DNA from: Isochrysis galbana
Taxonomy: Eukaryota > Haptophyta > Isochrysidales > Isochrysidaceae
DNA length: 64,000 nucleotides
Assembly (NCBI GenBank): GCA_018136815.1
Contig: CM030931.1
Span: 7,274,399-7,338,398 of the forward strand
Reading direction: 5' to 3'
In this document: positions 18,396 through 27,988 of the stretch, piece by piece
Layout: every line of letters starts with the position of its first letter
How positions within the stretch are numbered: the first letter of the stretch is position 1
Position numbers and translations under genes: made by a program
Notes under the pieces: generated by a model
Seen by the model: only the letters and a program-made list of their open reading frames with translations
What the model was told of the DNA's origin: nothing
The model's database searches: none

Positions 18396-18868
18396 GCATG
18401 ATTTTGCGCTGACTATGGATGGTTCGTGTTCTCTTTGTAAGTCAAGCCTCGCAGCAGTATGATGTGTGGATAATAGCACCGGCGCCCCCTGCCCCCTGTC
18501 CCCCCGCCCCATCACACACTCCTCGGGGAGGAGGGGAGGAAGAATTTAATTATTTGAAAAAGGCTTGAAGATTCGGAGGTTATGCCTAGAGCCCATACGG
18601 CACCATGCACTATGTACCATTACTATGACATCGCCATTCTGTCGCTGTCGCCCCTGAGCCCTCAGCGGGTGCAACCATTATTTAGGGGTGGCTGTCGGGA
18701 CATTGGGCCTCGCGCTTCGTGCCCAGTGGGATTCCCCCGACTTAAGAATTGTATACGTGTGCCACGAGTCCTCGCCTAGGAGCCAAGCGCACATACCGAC
18801 CCTCCTCCCCGCCCCGCCCCGGCGGAGCGCAGCAGCGATCGCAAAAGTTTGCTTCGGCCACAAGCGCC
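18396..18868. other. Intergenic, downstream of the Rieske fusion
   Basis: I see no gene. 18545-18590 has a fragment resembling a recurrent word in this window (GAAGATTCGGAGGTTATGCC; compare the TGAATCTTCAG words near 29715 and 35050). Confidence 0.4.
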
Positions 18869-19219
18869 GAGGATTTCCGCACAGAAAAAAAAACTTTTAA
18901 TATTCTCGCCACGCGCGCGACCGACGGTTTAACTACTGTAGCCACGCCCACTTCCCTTCCTCTCCCTCGCTTCCCGCCTAGCGGCAGCTCCCCTCGTGCA
19001 CTACTTTGGGGCCCAGGTTGCGGGGGGGTTGGGTTGGGCGGGGTGCACCGACCCCTAGTGGAGATTCCCCGTCTTCCTCCTGTGCCTCTAGGTGGCCCAT
19101 TTCTTCTGTGTCGGGGCGTGGGTGTTAACGCATGGCATGCTTTTTATCCCTTGTGTTGTTTTTGTCGTTAGCGCGGTGTGGTTGCTTGTCGCTCGAATCT
19201 AGATGTGTGTGTCTGGGGC

Positions 19220-19868
19220 TTAGGCGAGTTTCTCGGCAAGGCCGATTGCGTTCGCTACTAGGCCTAGACGGGCACTCATTTTCAATGTCCCTTTGTCGTC
19301 TTCTACAAATATCGGAGCGCTGAGTTCTGGCGGGTTCTTGAGTTTCGGTTTTCTTCCCTGGGCCGCCTTTCTTGTGCGTGCCAGGCTGTGTGTGTTCGGC
19401 GTAGTGAGACCTCTTATTAGGGTGGTGAACCTCATTAGTGTGGATTCTAGAACTGGTATATGGTGGTATTTATATGACTCGAACTCTACTCTATAGAAGT
19501 CTCTTATGATGTACTTCCACGCAATGATGTATAGAGTTTTCAAGCTATCGGGGGTAGTCGCGTCCGGATACGCGAAGAGTCTGTCCTTCTCCCTTTGCTT
19601 TCGGGTCCGATTCGCTCCGGGGGTGTAGTCTGTGGTGGCGTCTATGGCGTCGAATACTTTCGTTGTCGCGGGGCACCACGCTAGGTGGCAAGAGTTCTCT
19701 TGATGGCGGTTGCACAGCCTACATTTTTCCGTTGGGCTGTCCGTGAATCTGTTCTTGGTCCCTATTCTTCTATGAGTGATGTGTTTAAAGTGAGGGTGCT
19801 TGTCGGCGTGTTTCAGTAGTGGAAGGGTGTATAGCTTGGCTACATGTTTCCAATCTTCTTTTGTGATG
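19220..19868 (-). pseudogene. LINE ORF2-type C-terminal domain, split by an insertion
   Basis: A C-terminal segment of about 220 residues: helical region, zinc knuckle CRLCNRHQENSCHLAWC, then a basic tail (RKAAQGRKPKLKN). This is the usual C terminus of non-LTR retrotransposon ORF2 proteins. Its reading frame continues upstream at 20659-20990 once the element at 19885-20643 is removed, so the insertion broke it. The degraded plus-strand copy at 12955-13300 is homologous. Confidence 0.75.
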
Positions 19869-19884
19869 TCTAGCCGTCTCTCCC

Positions 19885-20643
19885 CCAAAAAAAACCTTTT
19901 AATATTCTTGCCGCACTCGCGGCGAATGGAACCACTACCCACTACAAGTAGCACGTAGCATACTCTCTACACCCCCATTCCCCGGCCCTTCTCCCCCCGC
20001 CATCAGGCGGCTCCCCCCGTACACTACTAGGGGGATTGGGGTGGAGGGCTTAGATATGGTCTGGTGGCCCGCGCCACCCCCCGGTGATCTTTCCCCCCCT
20101 TCCTCCTGTGTCTCCGAGTGGGCGGCCCACTCTGTCTCGTCTTATCCTGTAAACAGGCGCGAGACTTACCGATTTTCCGGTGGGCGGAGCTCTCGCTCGC
20201 GCCCACCCCCTTTTCCGCGCTCTCTCTCCCCTCTCCTGCGGCACGCGCGATGGCGCGCCTGCGGCAGGCCTGCAGCTGCCCCTGGCGGCCCCTGGAGGCT
20301 CCTGGAGGCCAGCTCAGGGGGCAGAGGAGGCTGGGGCTGGGCCCTGGCCTCCCCTGCCTCTCCCTCGCTGGCGCTCCCGAGCCTCTGGGGCCCCCAGTCT
20401 GCACCTGACTGCCTGTCGACCAGGGGGGGAGGGGGGGTTGGAGCAATGGGCTGGTCACGAGGGGCCAGGATGGGCGAATGGGGCGAGCCTGTGGGGAAGG
20501 GAGTGGGTCAGTAGGGCAGTGGCCTCCTGGCAAGCCATCAGGCATGCCAGGAGGATGGGTGGTTCCTCCCCCATGGCAGGGAGGAGTGGAGAGAGGGGGG
20601 GGCTCGTGCCCCCCCATGGGTCAACCAAGTATAAACTTAGTTG
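19885..20643 (-). mobile_element. 759-bp retroposon nested in the LINE-like element, 15-bp TSD
   Basis: It lies between two copies of CTAGCCGTCTCTCCC (19870-19884 and 20644-20658). On the minus strand it begins CAACTAAGTTTATACTTGG, then an ATGGGGGGGCACGAG start of a 196-codon Pro/Gly/Arg-rich frame (20027-20617), and ends GGCAAGAATATTAAAAGG followed by eight T. The 5' start word and the 3' tail are shared with the larger element it entered. It has no polymerase of its own. The full-length sister copy is 26854-27618. Confidence 0.9.
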
Positions 20644-21689
20644 CTAGCCGTCTCTCCCAAGCTCCAAGCTTTCCTGGCCGTCTGCGAGGCGTTGCTTCGT
20701 GTCTCTTTGAGTGTGGCTTTAGCTTTAGTGATGTCGGAGACTGTGATCGCGTCGAGCGCGATTTTGCCTTTGTGTATGGCGTATTCATCGGCTAGCGGGT
20801 ATTCCGTGTTTTTCGGTCCTTTGAATCCGTTTCCCCATTGAGCCGGGAGGTGGTAGTTTTGGATTTCGCCGGTGTCTATTACATCGCCGGTGTCAGCGGC
20901 CTCTCCGAAGTAGTCTGTGTCGACGTGGCGCCATATGTTGTTGAGCTTTTTTATGTATTTCTCGTCGTCCGAGACCGCAGTTCGACAATCGCGGCGTAAA
21001 CGGTCGTGTCCTGGAAGGTGTAATCCCCCTCTTGGTGGAAGGAGAGGTCAAAGTTTGCGTCTGTGTCTACACCTTGTTCGTCATCTGACGCTGGCTCCTG
21101 CGTCAGGGGCACGCGAGTCGGACGTGAGTAAGGGTCTGGCTCTTGGTGGTGGGCTGGTTGCTGATGGTCGGTTCCCAGTCTCTCTCTCAGAGGGTTCTTG
21201 GTCGTGTTGAGTTGGGGCTTCTGCAGTGGCAATGCTCTGTACGTATTCAAGGTGGGATGTTGTTTGTGCCCATAAGGGCCACCCGGTCTCGGGCCGCGCC
21301 GCCGGGGCGGCGCGACCGTCACCAGGGTGGGAGGGGCCTCTGCCATGAGGCATGCCCATTGGTTTCTTTGTGCGTCATGTCTGCTGTGCCAGTCTTGCTG
21401 TCTGCAGTCTGCTGACCCCCATGGGGGGGACCAGTATGGCTGCTGAGGATGATGTGGCCGGGGCCACGGGCCGTGTGGCGCGACGCGAGTCGCACGCACC
21501 TGCTCGGCCTCCGCGGGTGGGCGCGGTCGCTTCGCCTGCGACTGCTCCATGGGTACTGGGGGGGCGCCCTCGGCGGGGGGCCCGAAGGAGAGGGGAGCCG
21601 CGCCGGCGCGCTCCATGGCGACCAAGTATAAACTTAGTTGAGGATTTCCGCACAGAAGGGGAGTTATGAGCGATGTCCCACAGGGGACC

Positions 21690-22440
21690 CTATCGCCACG
21701 AGGTGACGAGGTGACCGCCCTTACATCCCCACGCTCCACCTCATTCCCTTACCCCCTCATTCTTTTGTCTTTGGTTTCAGGGGTTCGGCCCAGGTGCGCT
21801 ACCTACCTTGGGCCTGATTCAGAGTGTAGGTGTAGGTGCAGGGTCCGGGCAAGCCTTTGGGTTTGTTTGTGTCTTTGGAGCTTTGAGCTTTAGAGTTGGG
21901 TGCGTCTGTTTGCACTGTTTTCCTTCGTTGGGTTTTCGCTTTGCTATGGTGCGCGTGATAGTCAATCGCGTACTTTATATTATGACTAGTCACGGGAATG
22001 GGGAAAGCCTCTTGCGCTTGGCGGGGCCCCCACAAAAAGGCGCCTCGAAACCTCGCCGAAATGCGCCTACGGCTACCCCTAAAAATGAGCCAAAAGCAGG
22101 CCCGCCCCTCCCCTCCCCCGACGCCAGACCCAAAGTAGCGCTCGTGGGTCGACCCCCCGAAACCGAACAAAAAGGACCGAGGGGGGGGGGGGGGGCGAAA
22201 AGGGGAGTGAGGGTGGGGCAAGGGCGTTGTCGGAGGTGGACCCCAGACCCCAGTGAAAGGGATAGCATGTAGCAGCGTAGTAGTCACCTCCAACTTCAAG
22301 AAATTTTTTTATGACTAGTCACAGGACTTGCGCATGTCCCGGGTTTTCCACTATGTATGCCACCCCCAGGTTAGTGGCTAGAGCGAGAAATTCTGCGCTA
22401 GGGACTAAGCTGTCGTGCTTGTCCGTCCCATTACTCGTTA
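21690..22440 (-). mobile_element. LINE fragment with RNase-H-like tail, interrupted by a 316-bp insertion
   Basis: The plus strand around 21770-21815 (TTTGGTTTCAGGGGTTCGG, then CCCAGGTGCGCTACC) and 22340-22425 (AGTGGCTAGAGCGAGAAATTCTGCG...) match 30533-30575 and 30805-30860, where the minus strand codes for an RNase-H-like end (LIPSAELISLATSTYLGIKH). The fragment is broken by the insertion at 21994-22309. Confidence 0.6.
21994..22309 (+). mobile_element. 5'-truncated retroposon insertion with 13-bp TSD
   Basis: Flanked by TATGACTAGTCAC at 21981-21993 and 22310-22322. It ends AAGAAATTTTTTT on the plus strand, the T-rich 3' tail typical of this window's retroposons, and contains the recurrent internal word CCCCCGAAACCGAACAAAAAG. 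It has a long G run (22181-22194) and no ORF worth calling. Confidence 0.8.
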
Positions 22441-22715
22441 GGAGTTAGCAGAGTAGTAAGTGCAGATTAGGTTGGTGAGGGAGTGAGTGAGGAAGAAGGA
22501 GCAGGGAGGGGGTGGCGAGGCCGGGGGGGGGGTGGCCTTTCCTGTGTTGGGTTGAGCATATTCAACAATTTTTGTGTTTTCAATATTGCTCTCTTGATTG
22601 ACGAGTCACAGTTTTGGTTCTTGGATGACGCGAGAAAACAATGAGCAATGACAGCAACGCGGCATCACTTCCGAAAATGCGGCGCTCTTCAGGGAGAACG
22701 AGAGGTTATGCGAAT
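22441..22715. other. 3' flank of the putative lumen protein gene
   Basis: It includes G-rich patches (about 22505-22535) and no recognisable gene. Confidence 0.4.
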
Positions 22716-23153
22716 TCACCGTACGGTAGTGGTGGATCCAAATGATTGCGTGCCAACACCGGCCATCACCTTTGCATATTCCTCCGACTGGGCGCGAGCC
22801 TCAGCTGCCATTCGCTCGGCGCGAACCCGCCGGAACTCCGCTTGCCGGGCCGCCTTCTCAGCGGCCTTTGCGGCTTGAGCAGACGCCTTATCGGCATCGG
22901 TCTGGGAAGGTGAAGTCATAGAGGGGGCTGAGAAGGATGGCATAGAAAAGGACGGCAGATCGGGGACGCCAAATGAGACGGTGGCTGCTTTCACTGGCAA
23001 AGAAGACATGGCAACGACGGCAGCAGCAGCAGTGCCCAGGAGACTTTGACGCACTACGTCATTCGCAACAGGCTGCACCGGGCGCGAGCCTAACGAGAGG
23101 CCCGCGACTGGCACCAGGAGGGCGTATAGAGCGATGTGTCGCATCACCGCCAT
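22716..23153 (-). CDS. Small putative thylakoid-lumen protein with tripartite leader
   Basis: A 145-residue single-exon protein. The N terminus, MAVMRHIALYALLVPVAG, is signal-peptide-like and is followed by a hydroxylated/basic stretch. A second hydrophobic segment (SLLGTAAAAVVAMSSLPVKA, about residues 37-56) ends in a signal-peptidase-type site (VKA|ATV). Signal peptide + transit peptide + thylakoid transfer domain is what a lumen protein of a complex plastid needs. The mature part has short Pro/Ser/Phe repeats (LPSFSMPSFSAPSM) and a charged helix rich in Ala/Lys/Arg/Glu (about residues 88-128), possibly coiled coil. I do not recognise the family. An in-frame ATG four codons in (at 23144) is an alternative start. 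Confidence 0.6.
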   Translation of the reverse strand: MAVMRHIALYALLVPVAGLSLGSRPVQPVANDVVRQSLLGTAAAAVVAMSSLPVKAATVSFGVPDLPSFSMPSFSAPSMTSPSQTDADKASAQAAKAAEKAARQAEFRRVRAERMAAEARAQSEEYAKVMAGVGTQSFGSTTTVR

Positions 23154-23159
23154 GAGAGA

Positions 23160-23298
23160 TTAGGAGAGCACCACAAGACGAAAAATGAAAAATAGGAAAG
23201 AGAGAATTCTGGGGGTCCCTTGAGGTAGAGCAAACTTTTTCTCTAAAACAAAACCGCTAGGGAATGTGCAGCCCTGTACGTCGCAATATTCGGAGTTG

Positions 23299-23330
<32 letters not shown>

Positions 23331-23410
23331 GCGCGCGCGCAACCTCCAACAGCCCCCCCCCCACCCCACCCCACCCCCACCCCCCCATGTCATGTCCCAA
23401 GTGAAACATG
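23160..23410. repeat. Homopolymer and simple-repeat block
   Basis: A run of 28 C (23303-23330) is followed by (GC)n and C-rich (CCCCAC)n sequence to 23385. It lies immediately upstream (on the minus strand) of the small plastid-protein gene and could be part of its promoter; assembly length here is unreliable. Confidence 0.8.
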
Positions 23411-23439
23411 AAACATAGGAATACCGCCTTTTTGGAGAG

Positions 23440-23600
23440 TGGTGAGTGGGAGTGGAGAGTGGAGAGTGGAGAGGAAGAGGGAGATGGGAGAGACCGAGAG
23501 GCGAGAAGCCAAAAATAGCCCTTTTCTTTTTTACCGTGTACCAGTGTCCAGTGTCCAGTGTACCGTGTACCGTGTACCGTGTTTCATGTTATTTCAAACA
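23440..23600. repeat. Simple repeats
   Basis: GTGGAGAGT-type purine repeats (23440-23480) and ACCGTGT/CCAGTGT heptamer repeats (23532-23585). There is no coding signal. Confidence 0.7.
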
Positions 23601-23799
23601 CGTGTTTCTAAGTTTCTAGCTAACTCTAACTCCCCATGTTTTTGCTTTTTGCCATCATGTTTCGACGGGGGCCGCATGCGAGTGACACACGAGCACGAGC
23701 TCAGGCCTCCAGCCTCTAGTGAGTAGTGAGCAGTGATAGTGAGAAAAATGCGAAAAGCTTTTGGCTTTTGGGGGTCGGGTTGGGGTTGTTGGGGCATGC

Positions 23800-24010
23800 G
23801 AGGTCGCGTTCCGTCGAAAGAGGACCGCGTGAATTTTCTTTTTACTTTTTATATTCAAAATTCAAATTTAATTTCAAACACTGTTTGTAAAAAGACTTTT
23901 AATATTCACGCCTCGCACGTGGCCTCAGGACTCTACCGTCTACCGTGTAGCCACGCCCCATACCCTTAGCTTTCCCCCTCAACCCTCAATCAACCGCCTG
24001 TCTTGCGGCT
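23800..24010. mobile_element. Juxtaposed 3' ends of two retroposon families
   Basis: 23803-23845 (GCGTTCCGTCGAAAGAGGACC then GCGTGAATTTTCTTTT) is a plus-oriented family-B 3' end. 23893-23960 (AAAAAGACTTTTAATATTCACGCC then GCACGTGGCC) is a minus-oriented family-A 3' end. Each lacks an intact body. Confidence 0.65.
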
Positions 24011-25800
24011 CCTCCCCTTGATGAATGCGACAGGTTTGAACACGGTAAAAACGGGCTGTTTTTGGCCTTCGTATAGAAACACGGTAAACACGGGTTTCGC
24101 ACCTAGGAAGAGGAAGAGAAAGATATTAAGAGTACGGGAACACAGGCGAAGGTGAAGGCGGACGAGGACGAGGACCGTCTGTAACAAGGACAAGGAGCCC
24201 TATGCCTATGCCCATTGTCCTAGCTGCGCTCTTGCCGTCGTGGTGGACCGCGTAGTGTGTGTTTTTTACCCATTTGGTTTGTCTATTTGTGTGTGGGTTC
24301 GTCCATAGATAGGCCATAGGAATAGGACTGCGTCGGCTGCTTTTTGTACTCTAGACTCTAGACTCTAGCGTGGAACCACTTCGGCGCGGCGCCGCTAAGC
24401 CGCTAATGTTTGTAGCTAGTACTAGCTACCTACTTAGTACCGGGGCGTGCTGTATATCATGAAGTTTACTATCGAGGCCCTACCGAATGTTGTCATGTAT
24501 TTCGTGGCTCTACTCTACATGCTATGACATGGCAGAACACAAACGAGAACGCTAGCTCGGCGACCCTACACGGAATCTCGCGATAAATCTGTATCGCTGT
24601 ATCGCTCCTCTTCCAGATCTATTTACGGTTTATTTAAAGGTAGAACAGTGTTGGGGGTTGGGGGGGTAAAGGGAGGGAAGCAAGAGAGAGGTCGTCCCTT
24701 CCGCTTGCTCAAGCCGAGGCGTCGAGGGGCGACAGAGACGTAGCGGGACAGAGGCACGCAGCGTGCACGTCTCCAGCAGATCCGATACGGGTCGTGCTGT
24801 TACACTTCATTCCTTGCTCTGACAAAGCCGCCTCGGCTAGGTGCACGGATAGAGCAGTCCTCGAGTGCCTGTGTGATGGTTGCATTCCATCCGGAGAGAC
24901 TCTGGAATCTGATCACGCCCCTTCTCATCACAGCTGCAATTACGTGCTTGCTTCATTATGAATTCGGTTTCTCATTGCGTTGGTCAGTACCTGCTGGCCT
25001 ATTCACCGCGGTTCGCATGCAACAGCGGGGTTTCCTACCACGATCACAATCCATGTGACGGAATATGCGAACTACACTGGGCTTTCATCGATGAAGACAC
25101 TGAATGTCGGTCCGATGTGGAGGAGCCGCAGTGCACCCATTTTCCCCACGCGAGGTCATCATGCCTAGGCCCCTTGATGCTGAGGCGGCCCTCTGTATCT
25201 GAGTGTTGGCAACAACGTGAGTTTTTGTTCTTCTACGTCAAAACTCGGATTCGCATTGGTCTCAAGCAACAAGAATTGTATGGCTGGCTAGCGACTCGCT
25301 GACGGGTGAGTTGTGGATCTTGGGTCTCCTCGGGTATCGAGGGGCCTAGAGGTTTAAGCGGTCGCGTGTGCACTCTTCTTCCGGGCGGGACTACCGGTCT
25401 CCATATAGTTCAACGAGTAACAAATGCTTGGTTCTAGTTCTAGTTCTTCTTTCCAAGTTACGTACTCTACGAGTTCTTGTTATGAATTGGTATGTACGCC
25501 GGTGCTGGCATCGCGGCTGAAGCCTGAGCTTCTACAGTAGGATGAAAATTCGAGAACATAACGAAACAGCAGAGCAAACATGATTTCCTTTGGATAGTAG
25601 AGGATGTAGCGAGAAAAATCGAAGTTCGAGATGTGGATGTGGATAGTGGATGTGGGAGCTGAGCGAGGCGGGTTGCGGGTTCGATCAAAAAGAAACTCTT
25701 GGAGATTTAGGCTATGAAGGATAGCTGCAGAGGTCCCATCGCACTCACGTTGCTGCCTCTCGCCATCGCCTAAACCCCACACTCTCACTCCCTCACCCAC
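24011..25800. other. Long gene-poor stretch
   Basis: 24030-24090 contains two AACACGGTAAA words and may be a decayed element. 24873-25302 has overlapping short plus-strand frames (up to 114 codons) with no recognisable domain, and I do not call them. 25467-25812 has similar minus-strand frames. No RNA gene was identified. Confidence 0.4.
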
Positions 25801-26260
25801 TACCCTCCTCATTCCTTATTTGTCTTCGGTTTCGGTTTCGGTTTCGGGGGGTGGGCCCGCGTGCACCACGACGGGCCGGGGGAGGGGGGAGGGGGGGGGG
25901 AGGGGGGGGAGGGCAGGCTTGTCAGAATTACCTTTGCGGATAAACGTAGACAAGCGCGTCAATACATCTGCAGACTGCAGACAAACGTAGACGCCCGCGT
26001 TACTCACCTTATTTTGTCGCTCGATTTGCGGGGTCCTTTTGTTTGGTACGTTGTTCTCCTCTCGAGACCGCGACGCTCACATATCGTGGCTTTCGCGGTT
26101 GCGTGTGGCCTATGGTTGTTTACCTGCGGACTTATGCAGACATGCGCATTTCAGGTCATCGCATTGCGCATTGCGTCGAACGAGGACCACGCGAACGTTT
26201 TATTTTTACATCGTGTATGTAGTATGTACACATTATGTACATAGTATGTTACGTGTAAGT
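25801..26260 (+). mobile_element. Retroposon fragments ending in a family-B 3' terminus
   Basis: 25815-25870 contains the recurrent GTTTCGGTTTCGGGGGGTGGGC and TGCACCACG words. 26176-26215 carries GAGGACCACGCGAACGTTTT then ATTTTTACATC, the family-B 3' end, reading to the right. The body between is poorly preserved, with two copies of CAAACGTAGAC/TAAACGTAGAC near 25940-25990. Confidence 0.55.
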
Positions 26261-26837
26261 AAGTAACTTCTTAGTAAATAGTAAGTAGTGGTTCCATGCG
26301 CGCGGTGTCAGCGGAGAGGTAGTAAGTACCGGACCCCTAGTAGGTGTCTGGCCCCGAATCTTTAGATTGTTTTTAGGCACCTAATGGTGGCCGAACACTT
26401 CACTAAGGCGATTCAATCAAGCGGCAAATCGCAAACGCCAACGGCGGGAGGCGGGATGGGGTGGGGGAGTGGGGGAGGGAACCTGAGGAACGCCCGGAGG
26501 GGAGCGACCGCCTTCCCAAGCCGAATCGAGGGGAGGAAGGTGGTACCAATTGGAAGCAAATGACGTTTGCACTTTCACTTGCGGAGAACGAATGTTTTAA
26601 GTTGTGGCCTAGCTAGTAGGTGTAGGTAGTAGGGGGGTGGAGTTCTTTCTTGGTGTTGTGTGTTGTGTGTGTTCTTGTGTTCTTCGACCCTTTGAGCCCC
26701 TCCGATCTCCGATCCTGTCCGAACCCCGCCTCTCCGATCCTAATCAGTCTTTATATATGTGCATTGTGCCTCGTCCCTCTGCCTCTCTGCCTCTGCCTAC
26801 ACCCTGCCCATCTGCCCATCTGCCCATTGCTCATTCC
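26261..26837. other. Intergenic repeat-like sequence
   Basis: It contains the CTAGTAGGTGTCTGGCCCCGAATCTT word (26337-26362), also seen near 35025-35055 and in reverse near 29715-29745, and no gene. Confidence 0.4.
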
Positions 26838-26853
26838 TATAATGTTCCAGCCG

Positions 26854-27618
26854 CAACTAAGTTTATACTTGGTTCGCCCATGGGGGGGCACGAGCCCCCC
26901 TCTCTCTCCACTCCTCCCCTGCCGTGGGGGAGGAACCACCCATCCTCCTGGCATGCCTGATGGCTTGCCAGGAGGCCACTGCCCTGCTGACCCACTCTCC
27001 CACTGACAGGCACGCCTGGATCGCTCGTCCTGGCCCCTCGTGGCCAGCCCATCGCTCCAACCCCCCCTCCCCCCCTGTTCGACAGGCAGACAGGTGCAGC
27101 GTGGGGGCCCCAGAGGCTCAGGAGCGCCAGCGAGGGAGAGGCAGGGGAGGCCAGGGCCCAGCCCCAGCCTCCTCTGCCCCCTGAGCTGGCCTCCAGGAGC
27201 CTCCAGGGGTCGCCAGCAAGCAGCTGCAGGCCTGGCGCAGGCACGCCATCGCTCGTGCCGCAGGAGAGAGGAGAGGGAGCGCGGAGAAAAGGGTGGGCGG
27301 AGCGAGAGCTCCGCCCACCGAAAAATATGTAAGTCCCGCACCTGTTTACAGGATAAGTCGGGACTAAGGACGCCGCCAGCCCGGTAGGCGTAGGAGGAGA
27401 AGGGGAGAACGGATCACCGGGGGGGGGGCGCGGGCCACCGACCATATCTAAGCCCTTTTCCCCTATCCCCCTAGTAGTGCACGGGGGGAGTCGCCTGATG
27501 GCGGGGGGGAATGGGCCGGCGGATTGGGGGTGTAGAAAGTTTTGCTGCGTGAGTAGAAAGTAGAGGGTCCACGGCCGCGTGTGCGGTGAGACTATTAAGA
27601 AATTAATTAATTATAATG
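26854..27618 (+). mobile_element. 765-bp retroposon, second full-length copy, 16-bp TSD
   Basis: Perfect 16-bp direct repeats TATAATGTTCCAGCCG flank it (26838-26853 and 27619-27634). It starts CAACTAAGTTTATACTTGG then CCCATGGGGGGGCACGAG and ends GTGCGGTGAGACTATTAAG plus an AT-rich tail. It aligns end to end with the inner element at 19885-20643 in opposite orientation. Its Pro/Arg-rich frame is frameshifted (pieces from 26924 and 27040), unlike the 196-codon frame in the sister copy. Confidence 0.9.
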
Positions 27619-27773
27619 TATAATGTTCCAGCCGCCAGCCGTCCACGCCTTCGTGCCTTCGTACGAGCCCTACCGTCCTTCTCCAATGCCAATGCCCGAT
27701 CCATCCGCTAATCCCAAGCCCGTTCTCCCCGAGGTTGACTCTTCATAACCTCGGGAACCAAGGCCACTGCGCT

Positions 27774-27980
27774 CCTACATGTAAAACACAGTCAAACTCA
27801 GAAATAAAACAGCACAAAAACAGTGTGTTTTTTGGCGTCGAAAAAAACAGAGAAAAACAGTGTAAAAAATAGATGTGCGGAGGGGGGGGGGGCGGCCGCC
27901 CGAAATAAAACAGCGAAAAACATTAAACATATGTTTTGGGCCTCCGAAAAAAAACACTGTTCCTGTGTTTCACATGTAGG
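27774..27980. mobile_element. 207-bp MITE with 18-bp TIRs and 8-bp TSD
   Basis: Terminal inverted repeats CCTACATGTAAAACACAG (27774-27791) and CTGTGTTTCACATGTAGG (27963-27980) match at 17 of 18 positions. The host duplication ACTGCGCT is perfect on both sides (27766-27773 and 27981-27988). The interior is AT-rich with many AAAACA/CGAAAAAAAC words in inverted arrangement and a G run near 27883. An 8-bp duplication fits hAT-type (also P or Merlin) transposases; none is encoded here. Confidence 0.9.
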
Positions 27981-27988
27981 ACTGCGCT

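Larger units (their letters stand above)
18887..21640 (-). mobile_element. Non-autonomous LINE-like element (host of a nested insertion), 17-bp TSD
   Basis: Flanked by a perfect 17-bp direct repeat, AGGATTTCCGCACAGAA, at 18870-18886 and 21641-21657. On the minus strand it starts AACTAAGTTTATACTTGG then CCATGGAGCGCGCC (start codon) and ends GAGAATATTAAAAGTTTTTTTT. Without the 759-bp inner element and its duplicated 15-bp target it is about 1.98 kb. It codes for a Pro/Gln-rich N-terminal protein (MERAGAAPLSF, from about 21617), then, with one frame change near 20975, a segment SQTARKAWSLGE that continues across the inner insertion into RRLDITKEDWKHVAKLY and a LINE ORF2-type C terminus with a CX2CX8HX3C zinc knuckle (CRLC...HLAWC) ending at 19220. 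No reverse transcriptase is present. Confidence 0.88.

Noticed and set aside
20027-20617. 196-codon Pro/Gly/Arg-rich frame as a host gene
   Set aside because: It is the body of a TSD-bounded retroposon; the sister copy at 26854-27618 has frameshifts, so it is mentioned only within the element.
24873-25302. Overlapping plus-strand frames of 61-114 codons
   Set aside because: No start context, domain or splice pattern that would distinguish them from chance.
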